From: JBCBWG01 sp964579305
GTDB taxonomy: Bacteria > Pseudomonadota > Alphaproteobacteria > Rhizobiales > Hyphomicrobiaceae
DNA: 11,924 bases
Direction: 5' to 3'
Assembly: GCA_964579305.1 (NCBI GenBank)
Contig: CAZOGY010000110.1
Location: forward strand, 1-11,924
Shown here: piece by piece, positions 1 through 5,975 of the stretch
Numbering within the stretch: position 1 is the first letter of the stretch
Layout of the letters: each line of letters begins with the position of its first letter
The notes under the pieces: model-generated
The model's database searches: none
What the model was told of the DNA's origin: nothing
What the model saw: the letters and a program-made list of their open reading frames with translations, nothing else
Made by a program: the position numbers and the translations under genes

Positions 1-23
1 CCTCTTTGCTATTCCTTAAAAAC

Positions 24-60
24 GCGCCGCCCGTTAAAACGGGCGGCGCTTTTGCGTTTT
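24..60 (+). terminator. Rho-independent terminator of a gene left of the window
   Basis: A perfect 10-bp GC-rich stem (24-33 paired with 40-49) with a 6-base loop is followed by TTTT at 50-53 and a second TTTT at 57-60. A run of A residues precedes the stem, so it could also act weakly on the other strand. The bases before it contain a TAA at 17-19 in one frame, which could be the end of the upstream gene, but five codons are too few to identify anything. Confidence 0.85.
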
Positions 61-380
61 GGGCCGAACGGACGGCCGATTGCCAGCTCGGTGCGGGACT
101 CTTGCTCTTACGCTTGCTCCGCGCGTCTGTCCCAAGTTGCGCGCTATCCGGTTTGTTGGTTGGAAATTTCGTGAACGTTGCGCGATGGTCGCGCCAGGCT
201 GACAACATCGCTCGTGGCCATTAAAGAACGAAAGCCGCTGACCGTTCCAAGCTGAGTGGCTTGTTGGCCGGGCGATGACCAACACGCGCCCTCGCCCGGG
301 AGATCGCCGCCGGCGGCGACAAATCCATTATTGGACGCTGGCGCATCGGGCTCCATGCGTGCGCGAGGTAAGGAACAAAG
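61..380. other. 320-base gap, no gene recognised
   Basis: No convincing coding frame, tRNA or known structured RNA is seen here. Two small structures are visible: a 16-base perfect palindrome at 304-319 (TCGCCGCC/GGCGGCGA), and an 8-bp stem (232-239 with 255-262, one G-U pair). No clear sigma-70 promoter could be placed, although the promoter of the DUF2233 gene should lie in this stretch because a terminator sits just upstream. Confidence 0.5.
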
Positions 381-1133
381 ATGACGTTTCGCAGATGCCG
401 TTCGGCTGCGCTTGTATTTGCTGGAGTTTTCACGCTGGAAAGCGCATGGGCCTCGCAGCCGTGCCGACGCATGTCGTTTGCCGGAAGCGCCTATACGGTT
501 TGCTCGTTTGATGCGCGCAAGACTGACATATCTGTGCGCTGGCGTGGCGCCGACGGAAAAGCGTTTGGCTCACTCAATGCCTTGCGCCGCTCCGTTTCGC
601 AAAACGGCAAACGGTTTTTGTTCGCAATGAATGGCGGCATGTATCACGAAGATCTCTCGCCGGTGGGTTATTATGTGGAGCAACGCCAAAAGCTGAATAG
701 TGCCAATACACGGCGCGGGCCTGGCAATTTCCATATGCTGCCCAACGGTATTTTCTTTGTTGAAAGCGGGCGTGCTGGTGTGATGGAAACGCGCGCATTT
801 CTGAAGCGGAACCAACGTCCTGATTTTGCAACGCAATCCGGGCCAATGCTGGTAATTAACGGGCGTTTACATCCACGCTTCAAGGCCAATTCGGAACATC
901 GCAAACCGCGCAATGGCGTCGGCGTCAGCAAGGATGGCCGCACAGTGCACTTTGCCATTTCTGAAGGTGTCGTGACGTTTTATAATTTCGCGAAGCTGTT
1001 TCAGTTGAAGTTGCAAACACCGAATGCCTTGTTTTTGGATGGCGGGTCTGCACCGCAAATGATTGCGCCTGGCATTTCGCGTCCAAGCTTTGCGCCGGTC
1101 GGGCCGATCCTGGCCGTGACGACGAAAGGGTAA
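381..1133 (+). CDS. Exported DUF2233 / NAGPA-type phosphodiester glycosidase family protein
   Basis: A 250-residue protein of the phosphodiester glycosidase (NAGPA, DUF2233) family, related to the enzyme that uncovers mannose-6-phosphate in animals; bacterial members mostly have no known substrate. Visible family signatures are FAMNGGMY at 81-88, the SGPMLVINGRLH stretch at 153-164, NGVGVSKDGR at 178-187 and ALFLDGG at 216-222. The N-terminus (RRCR, then a hydrophobic stretch, then SAWA near residue 24) looks like a signal peptide, so it probably acts in the periplasm or outside. Cys28 and Cys41 could form a disulfide. The ATG at 381 has AAGGA at 370-374 at good spacing. It is monocistronic, with terminators on both sides. 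The family call is firm; the substrate is unknown. Confidence 0.9.
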   Translation: MTFRRCRSAALVFAGVFTLESAWASQPCRRMSFAGSAYTVCSFDARKTDISVRWRGADGKAFGSLNALRRSVSQNGKRFLFAMNGGMYHEDLSPVGYYVEQRQKLNSANTRRGPGNFHMLPNGIFFVESGRAGVMETRAFLKRNQRPDFATQSGPMLVINGRLHPRFKANSEHRKPRNGVGVSKDGRTVHFAISEGVVTFYNFAKLFQLKLQTPNALFLDGGSAPQMIAPGISRPSFAPVGPILAVTTKG

Positions 1134-1349
1134 GCAGCCTCGGCCTCGGTGCGCATCGGAGAATTGGCTTTTTTTCAACGCGTTGTGCGGTCGCTTCTGC
1201 ATGGGCCTTGTGGGCTTGGCTACGGTCGTCCGCCGGTCCGGTTTTGTGTTCAAGCACGCTTTCCGTATTGGGCGTGAAGCGAAGACAAGCCAGAGGCAAG
1301 CCCACTCAATTAGGACCAAACACAGAACGGAGTTCGGGTATTAGCCCCG

Positions 1350-1371
1350 GCCCCGAGGCGGGGCGGGTCTT
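1350..1371 (+). terminator. Terminator-like or attenuator-like GC hairpin
   Basis: A six-base-pair stem GCCCCG/CGGGGC (1350-1355 with 1359-1364) has a 3-base loop and is extended by CC/GG across a G-G mismatch. It is followed by GGGTCTTT. The T-run is short and the hairpin lies more than 200 bases beyond the DUF2233 stop, so it may be a distal terminator of that gene or an element in the leader of the hydrolase gene. Confidence 0.4.
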
Positions 1372-1436
1372 TGCGCGCACGCTTCGTGTTGTGCAGCGTC
1401 CTCAGCGCGTTAAGCTGGCGCGATCGTTGTGTTGGT

Positions 1437-1441
1437 GGAGG
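1437..1441 (+). promoter_or_regulatory. Ribosome binding site that fixes the hydrolase start at 1447
   Basis: GGAGG at 1437-1441 lies 5 bases before ATG 1447. The longer in-frame alternative (GTG at 1429) would place this ribosome site inside the coding region, so 1447 is preferred. Confidence 0.75.
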
Positions 1442-1446
1442 CACAA

Positions 1447-2385
1447 ATGTCGTATCGGCTGAAGGATTTCGGATCGTTCCACGTTGGTGGTCGGCGCGTC
1501 GTGACAACGCAATTGCCAAAGCGCGTGATGAGTTACACGCCGTCCTCGCCGCCGTCTGAAAAGGACCCGAACGGCGTTTATTTTATTGAACAAGCGTATG
1601 TGCAGTATTTTATTCCTGATAACCACGGAGATCGGCTGCCAATCGTCTTTTTGCACGGTGGTGGTTTAACGGGCGCGTGCTGGGAAACGACACCTGATGG
1701 GCGCGCGGGCTGGCTCAATCACTTCCTGCAATTTGGCTATCCCTGTTATGTGGTTGATCAGCCAGAACGCGGGCGATCCGGTTTCTCTGTGTTGCCAGGT
1801 GAATGGGACGGGGAGCCGATTTCGCGGCCGCTTGAAGAGGCTTGGACGCTTTTTCGGTTTGGCGATGCATCAGGTTTTGCTGCGCGCGATGCCTATCCGG
1901 ATTGCGATTTTCCAATTGAAGCGCTGGAGCAGTTCGGCAAACAGGCCGTGCCGCGGTGGATATCCACGCGCCCGATCCACATCTCAGCCTTTCGGCAAGT
2001 GATTGAAGCGGTTGGGAACTGCCATATTATTTGCCATAGTCAGGGCGGTGATACGGCGCATGCCGTTGCGGCGCAAGTGCCTGATCTTATTCGCGGATTT
2101 GTCGCGCTCGAGCCATCGGGGTTCACCCCGGACGTTGACGACCTGAAGCTTGACGGGCAGCGCTATTTGTATGTTTACGGCGATTATATCGACAAGCATC
2201 CCATGTGGGCTGATCTGGACCCAAAAGCGCGCGCCAACGTCGCCAAGCTTACAGCGGCTGGCGCCGAAGTCACGTGGCTTGACCTGAAAGACGCCGGGAT
2301 CACCGGCGCAAGCCACATGATCATGATGGACAAGTCGTCCGCGCAAACAGCGCAAATGGTCCGCCGTTGGCTTGAACAACCCTGA
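1447..2385 (+). CDS. Alpha/beta hydrolase, esterase-713-like
   Basis: A 312-residue alpha/beta hydrolase without a signal peptide. HGGG at 70-73 forms the oxyanion-hole region. The nucleophile elbow is CHSQGG (Ser198). Glu222 in ALEPSG and His290 in GASHM fit the acid and base. A glutamate acid 24 residues after the serine and a histidine 92 after it agree with my recollection of the Alcaligenes esterase 713 triad, and the overall layout fits that small family. Such enzymes hydrolyse carboxylic esters, but natural substrates are poorly known. The gene converges on the SDR gene with a 54-base gap. It may serve the neighbouring acid-degradation cluster by releasing a free acid from an ester or lactone; that link is inferred from position only. 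Confidence 0.85.
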   Translation: MSYRLKDFGSFHVGGRRVVTTQLPKRVMSYTPSSPPSEKDPNGVYFIEQAYVQYFIPDNHGDRLPIVFLHGGGLTGACWETTPDGRAGWLNHFLQFGYPCYVVDQPERGRSGFSVLPGEWDGEPISRPLEEAWTLFRFGDASGFAARDAYPDCDFPIEALEQFGKQAVPRWISTRPIHISAFRQVIEAVGNCHIICHSQGGDTAHAVAAQVPDLIRGFVALEPSGFTPDVDDLKLDGQRYLYVYGDYIDKHPMWADLDPKARANVAKLTAAGAEVTWLDLKDAGITGASHMIMMDKSSAQTAQMVRRWLEQP

Positions 2386-2392
2386 GCATTTC

Positions 2393-2417
2393 CCCGGCCG
2401 CAGGCATTGCGGCCGGG
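2393..2417. terminator. Shared hairpin between convergent genes
   Basis: A perfect 10-bp stem, CCCGGCCGCA/TGCGGCCGGG (2393-2402 with 2408-2417), with a 5-base loop lies between the hydrolase stop (2385) and the SDR stop (2440). Neither side has a real T-run, so termination may be inefficient or may rely on another factor, but the position and strength suit a bidirectional terminator. Confidence 0.55.
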
Positions 2418-2439
2418 TCGGCTTATGCAAACGTGGGTT

Positions 2440-3216
2440 TCAGGCCAGACTTTGGGTGTCGCCATCGATTGAAATGGCCTGACCGGAAATGGTGGAGGCT
2501 TTCTTTGATGACAGGTAGACGATCATATCCGCGATCTCTTCGGGCGGGATAAGCGTTTTGAGAGAGAGGTGCGAGACCATTTTCGCCTGCATGTCGTCAA
2601 AGGAAATATTCGCGGCACGCGCTTTGGCATCGATCACGCGGCGGATGCGTTCGCCATCGACCGGGCCCGGCAAAATGGCGTTGCAACGCACACCATTTTC
2701 ACCCAGTTCAACCGCTAATGTTTTGGTAAATCCAACGACGCCCCATTTGGCGGCTGAATATGGCGCGCGTAATGGAAACCCGAATTTGCCGGCCGCAGAC
2801 GACAGGTTGATGATCGATGGGTTTGCGCTTGCCTTCAGGTGCGGAATGGCCAGGCGCGTGACGTTGAACATGCCGGTGATGCAGACGGCGAGGCATTGAT
2901 CCCAGTCGGCCGGGTCGATCTCGTCGACACGCCCGGTTGGCCCGGCAATGCCGGCATTGTTGACGAGGCAGTCTAGGCCGCCAAGGGCAGCGGTGGCCTC
3001 CTTGATCATGTTCGCCACTGAGGCGCGGTCGGCGACATCACAGAGTGACTGGGTGACCTCCGGCAGGTCTGCCTTCAAAGCGGCCATGGCATCCTGGTCG
3101 ATGTCGCAGATATGGACTTTTGCGCCTTCCGCAGCGAACGACTGGGTTGTCTTGCGCCCAATCCCGCCTGCGCCTGCCGTGATCAGAACCCGCAGTCCGT
3201 TCAAGCCAAGATCCAT
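2440..3216 (-). CDS. SDR-family NAD-dependent dehydrogenase
   Basis: A classical short-chain dehydrogenase of 258 residues, probably cytoplasmic and oxidising a secondary alcohol. The Rossmann motif TAGAGGIG is at 13-20 and Asp38 at the end of the second strand favours NAD over NADP. NNAG is at 86-89. The catalytic triad is Ser140, Tyr153 and Lys157 (YSAAK). The fourth residue of the usual Asn-Ser-Tyr-Lys tetrad appears to be Cys112 (AVCITG where AVNxxG is expected). The start is ATG 3216, chosen because the Rossmann fold begins a few residues later and GAGGGGGAG lies at ideal spacing upstream; a longer frame to 3363 adds an unrelated N-terminus. It is transcribed away from the MAPEG-BKACE operon and is likely a pathway partner. 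Substrate unknown. Confidence 0.9.
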   Translation of the reverse strand: MDLGLNGLRVLITAGAGGIGRKTTQSFAAEGAKVHICDIDQDAMAALKADLPEVTQSLCDVADRASVANMIKEATAALGGLDCLVNNAGIAGPTGRVDEIDPADWDQCLAVCITGMFNVTRLAIPHLKASANPSIINLSSAAGKFGFPLRAPYSAAKWGVVGFTKTLAVELGENGVRCNAILPGPVDGERIRRVIDAKARAANISFDDMQAKMVSHLSLKTLIPPEEIADMIVYLSSKKASTISGQAISIDGDTQSLA

Positions 3217-3223
3217 GATGTGT

Positions 3224-3232
3224 CTCCCCCTC
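3224..3232 (-). promoter_or_regulatory. Ribosome binding site that fixes the SDR start at 3216
   Basis: On the minus strand GAGGGGGAG precedes ATG 3216 with a 7-base spacer. It rules against the longer in-frame start at 3363. Confidence 0.8.
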
Positions 3233-3251
3233 GCGCATGCGCTATTGATTT

Positions 3252-3270
3252 GCCTGATGAATAGGCAGGC
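3252..3270. promoter_or_regulatory. Inverted repeat in the divergent promoter region (possible operator)
   Basis: GCCTG (3252-3256) and CAGGC (3266-3270) form a dyad with a 9-base centre. On the minus strand it directly follows TTGTCA (3276-3271), a 5-of-6 match to a -35 box, though no good -10 was found at normal spacing. A regulator site controlling the SDR gene, or both divergent transcripts, is possible. This is positional inference from a short dyad. Confidence 0.25.
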
Positions 3271-3331
3271 TGACAACTTTGTGTTCAGGCGTTGGCTCAG
3301 CGCCGTGGCATCCTTCGCCGGCCATCGCACA

Positions 3332-3368
3332 GCACGGTTCCGATCAGGCTGCGTGGTCGGCACCGTGC
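3332..3368 (+). promoter_or_regulatory. Imperfect inverted repeat or leader hairpin before the MAPEG gene
   Basis: GCACGGT (3332-3338) pairs with ACCGTGC (3362-3368). After a T-C mismatch, CCGA (3340-3343) pairs with TCGG (3357-3360), giving 11 bp around a 13-base centre. It ends 7 bases before the AAGGGA ribosome site (3375-3380). It could be an operator for the divergent promoters or a hairpin in the operon leader that affects translation. Confidence 0.4.
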
Positions 3369-3390
3369 GTCTTCAAGGGATTAAAGCGTC

Positions 3391-3783
3391 ATGAGTCCGG
3401 AATTGGAATTGCTGACTTGGTCGGTCGCGCTGACCATCGTGCTGATGTTGATCGCGCTTCTGGGTAACGTACTTGAGGTCGGGGTGCCGAAGCTCGCAGG
3501 CAACCGCGAGGACATGCCGGCGGTGGCGGGCTGGGCCGGTCGGGCGGTGCGCGCTCATCGGAACCTGCTGGAAAACCTGGTGTTGTTCGCGATCCTCGTG
3601 TTTGCCGCACGGGAAGTGGGTGTTTCAAACGCGATGACCGTCTTGGGTGCGCAGCTCTTTTTCTGGGGCCGCGTGGCTCACGCCGTTATCTACGTCCTAG
3701 GTGTGCCCTGGCTGCGGACCCTTGCGTTTCTTGCCTCGGTCGCGGGTCTGGTCCTGATCTTCACGCAAATCCTGCCGATGTGA
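3391..3783 (+). CDS. MAPEG family integral membrane protein
   Basis: A 130-residue protein of the MAPEG family (membrane-associated proteins in eicosanoid and glutathione metabolism). Four membrane segments are apparent at about 8-30, 58-76, 81-104 and 108-128. The family signature is RAVRAHRNLLEN at 51-62 (the Arg-Ala-x-x-Asn-x-x-Glu type), followed by Arg94, His97 and Tyr101 in the third segment and Arg109 at the start of the fourth. Length is typical. Eukaryotic members are glutathione transferases or peroxidases; bacterial members of this short type are mostly untested. The ATG at 3391 has AAGGGA 10 bases upstream. It is the first gene of the dehydrogenase-enolase-BKACE operon (71 bases before the next start), an unexpected place for a membrane protein with no transport function. 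Its role there is unknown. Confidence 0.88.
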   Translation: MSPELELLTWSVALTIVLMLIALLGNVLEVGVPKLAGNREDMPAVAGWAGRAVRAHRNLLENLVLFAILVFAAREVGVSNAMTVLGAQLFFWGRVAHAVIYVLGVPWLRTLAFLASVAGLVLIFTQILPM

Positions 3784-3854
3784 TGCTGCGCCTTTCCAGG
3801 CGTTGTTCGGTGGCCTAGCCTGCTCGTGCGAAAACAGAACACGGGGAGGTTGGC

Positions 3855-4796
3855 ATGCCGGCTGCGGCGGTGATTGGTGTGGGATTGATCGGGCGCGCGT
3901 GGGCCAATGTGTTTGCGCGCGCTGGCTGGGATGTGACGCTTTGGGACGCAAACGCCGAGGCGCTCCAGGCTGCGCCAGGGCAAATCGCTGCGTCGCTGCA
4001 CGATCTTGTGGCGCACGGTCTTGTCAGTGATGCCGATGCCGCCGCGAAACGGCTTCGCGTTGCCCAGTCGTTGGAAGACGCGGTGGCCAATGTCGACCTC
4101 GTTCAAGAAAACGGCCCTGAACGCGTCGACGTCAAGATTGATCTTTTTCGCGCGCTGGATGCGGCCGCACCAGACGACACGATCCTTGCTTCGTCGTCCT
4201 CAGCAATCGTGGCGTCTCGCTTCACAGAGGCATTGGCAGGGCGCGCGCGTTGCCTGATCGCGCATCCGGTCAACCCGCCGCATACCGTTCCTATCGTCGA
4301 ATTGTGTGGTGCGCCGTGGACGGCGCCGGAGACGGTTGCTCGCGCGCGGGCAATGTACGATGCGGTCGGACAGGTGCCGATTGAAGTCAAAAAGGAAATC
4401 GACGGCTTCATTTTGAATCGGATGCAAGCCGTTCTGCTGTCGGAGGCCTTTCGTTTGATTGGCGAGGGCTATGTGACAGCGGAGGACCTGGATAAGACCA
4501 TTCGCGACGGCCTGGGCTTGCGGTGGGCCTTTATGGGGCCAATTGAGACGATTGAATTGAATGCGCCGGGCGGTATTCCCGATTATTGCGAACGTTACGG
4601 CCCGACACTTTTGAAACTATCGGAACTCCCGGTCACGGAGGATATCTGGAACGCGGAAAACCGCAAGCGCGTCGCGGAAAGCTGGGGGCCCGTGCCATCT
4701 CAAGAGCACGTTGCCGACAAGACGCGTTGGCGCGATGATCGTCTGGCCGCACTTGTGGCTCACAAGCGAGCGCAAAAATCCTACCGGGACGTTTGA
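3855..4796 (+). CDS. 3-hydroxyacyl-CoA dehydrogenase-fold enzyme, lambda-crystallin / L-gulonate 3-dehydrogenase-like
   Basis: A 313-residue NAD-dependent dehydrogenase acting at the C3 hydroxyl of an acid. GVGLIG (8-13) with Asp31 forms the NAD site. The catalytic set of the family is present: Ser116, His137 in AHPVNPP, Glu149 and Asn188. The stretch EIDGFILNRMQ, then SEAFRL, then DGLGLRWAFMGPIETIELN closely resembles lambda-crystallin (CRYL1, L-gulonate 3-dehydrogenase) rather than the fatty-acid enzymes, so a free hydroxy acid is likelier than a CoA ester. The product would be a beta-keto acid, exactly what the downstream BKACE uses. L-carnitine dehydrogenase is a related alternative but resembles it less. 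GGGGAGG at 3843-3849 sits 5 bases before ATG 3855. The stop overlaps the alternative TTG start of the next gene, indicating a tight operon. Confidence 0.9.
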   Translation: MPAAAVIGVGLIGRAWANVFARAGWDVTLWDANAEALQAAPGQIAASLHDLVAHGLVSDADAAAKRLRVAQSLEDAVANVDLVQENGPERVDVKIDLFRALDAAAPDDTILASSSSAIVASRFTEALAGRARCLIAHPVNPPHTVPIVELCGAPWTAPETVARARAMYDAVGQVPIEVKKEIDGFILNRMQAVLLSEAFRLIGEGYVTAEDLDKTIRDGLGLRWAFMGPIETIELNAPGGIPDYCERYGPTLLKLSELPVTEDIWNAENRKRVAESWGPVPSQEHVADKTRWRDDRLAALVAHKRAQKSYRDV

Positions 4797-4798
4797 AG

Positions 4799-5887
4799 AT
4801 GGCTGTGATTCAGGATCTGCGGATCGGCTATTATCGAATTCCTTTGGATGTCGCGCTGACCGACTCAACCCACGGCGTTATGACGGCATTTGAACTCGTC
4901 ACCTGTGAGATTATTGATGGCGATGGCCAGTCGGGGGTTGGGTATACCTATACGACGGGGCGTAATGGCAGTGCGATCTATGAGACACTTGCCCGCGACA
5001 TCGCCGAAATCTGCCGTGGCAGAGACGCCGATCTCATCGAAAAGGCTTGGCAGGATATCTGGTGGGCCTTGCATTATGGCGGGCGCGGCGGTCCTACGGT
5101 CCTTGCGCTTTCGGCTTTTGATATTGCGCTTTGGGACTTGAAAGCAAAGCGCGCCGGTTTGCCGCTCTATAAACTTCTCGGTGGCTATGACCATGCTGTG
5201 CCGTGTTATGCAGGCGGAATTGATCTTGAGTTGTCCGTCGATGACCTGCTGCGCCAGACCGACGAAAATCTGAAGAAGGGTTTTCGGGCAATCAAATACA
5301 AATCCGGTCGCGATGTCATGGGCGAGGATGTGGCGCGTGGCCGGGCGATGCGCCAACATCTGGGCGATGATTTTGCGCTCATGACGGATGCGAATATGAA
5401 ATGGACGGCCGATGAAGCGATCCGGCGTGCGCGCGCCCTGCAGGAGGTGGATCTCGTCTGGCTGGAGGAGCCGACGATCCCAGAGGATGTGGCCGGCCAT
5501 GTCCGAATTCTCCGTGAAGGCGGGGTGCCGATTGCAACTGGCGAAAACTTCCGTTCTGTTTGGGAATTCAAGCAGATGATCGCGGCTGGCGGTGTCACGT
5601 ATCCCGAGCCGGACGTCACCAATTGCGGTGGTGTGACGGCATTCATGAAAATTGCTGCGCTGGCTGAGGCCTACAACTTACCCGTCACATCGCACGGGGC
5701 GCACGACATCACGGTCCATCTTCTGGCCGCCTGTGCGAACCGATCGTACTTGGAGGCGCACGGATTTGGCCTGGACAATTACATCGAAACGCCGATGGAG
5801 ATGCGCGACGGCAAAGCTATTGCGCCGGACCGACCTGGGCACGGCGTGACCTTTTTGTGGGACAAGCTTGAAACTGTCAGAGCCTGA
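4799..5887 (+). CDS. Mandelate racemase / muconate lactonizing enzyme family protein (MR subgroup)
   Basis: A 362-residue enolase-superfamily enzyme that abstracts the proton alpha to a carboxylate with Mg2+ help. All mandelate-racemase active-site positions are present at a constant offset of +2: Lys166 and Lys168 (KYK), metal ligands Asp197, Glu223 and Glu249, the Asp272-His299 dyad, and Glu319. Catalytic bases on both faces allow racemisation, epimerisation or dehydration of a 2-hydroxy or sugar acid. The stretches PDVTNCGGVT and LPVTSHGAHD are also reminiscent of proline- or sugar-acid-processing members, so substrate is open. The start is ATG 4799, or TTG 4793, which would overlap the preceding stop by four bases; no strong ribosome site decides between them, and translational coupling is likely. 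Confidence 0.9.
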   Translation: MAVIQDLRIGYYRIPLDVALTDSTHGVMTAFELVTCEIIDGDGQSGVGYTYTTGRNGSAIYETLARDIAEICRGRDADLIEKAWQDIWWALHYGGRGGPTVLALSAFDIALWDLKAKRAGLPLYKLLGGYDHAVPCYAGGIDLELSVDDLLRQTDENLKKGFRAIKYKSGRDVMGEDVARGRAMRQHLGDDFALMTDANMKWTADEAIRRARALQEVDLVWLEEPTIPEDVAGHVRILREGGVPIATGENFRSVWEFKQMIAAGGVTYPEPDVTNCGGVTAFMKIAALAEAYNLPVTSHGAHDITVHLLAACANRSYLEAHGFGLDNYIETPMEMRDGKAIAPDRPGHGVTFLWDKLETVRA

Positions 5888-5975
5888 TAAAGGAGCGGTG
5901 CCCTAAAGGTCTCGTCGGCCATGGGCGCACGCGCCAAGTCAGCAAAAAACCAAAGCCAAGAGAGGACGCGTCAGA

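Larger units (their letters stand above)
1134..1446. other. 313-base intergenic gap with hairpins, no gene
   Basis: No believable coding frame. A T7 run at 1169-1175 lies 36 bases after the DUF2233 stop, but no strong stem precedes it. A long-range inverted repeat (1210-1220 with 1295-1305, one mismatch in 11) brackets about 75 bases. A terminator-like hairpin sits at 1350-1364. I saw no tRNA, SRP RNA or riboswitch core. The promoter of the downstream hydrolase gene should lie here or just after 1371, but no clear -35/-10 pair was found. Confidence 0.5.

Noticed and set aside
304..319. 16-base perfect palindrome TCGCCGCC/GGCGGCGA
   Set aside because: A loopless GC palindrome of this size is expected now and then in GC-rich DNA and no partner copy was seen in the window.
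867..1319. 150-codon minus-strand open frame over the DUF2233 gene end and gap
   Set aside because: Arg/Ala/Pro-rich, no family features and no ribosome site; it is antisense to a gene with clear motifs.
1180..1330. Possible tRNA or SRP RNA suggested by GTTCAAGC and paired ends
   Set aside because: No acceptor-stem or cloverleaf arrangement and no SRP core motif could be fitted on either strand.
4865..5500. 211-codon minus-strand open frame within the MR-family gene
   Set aside because: Antisense shadow of a gene with a full set of catalytic residues.
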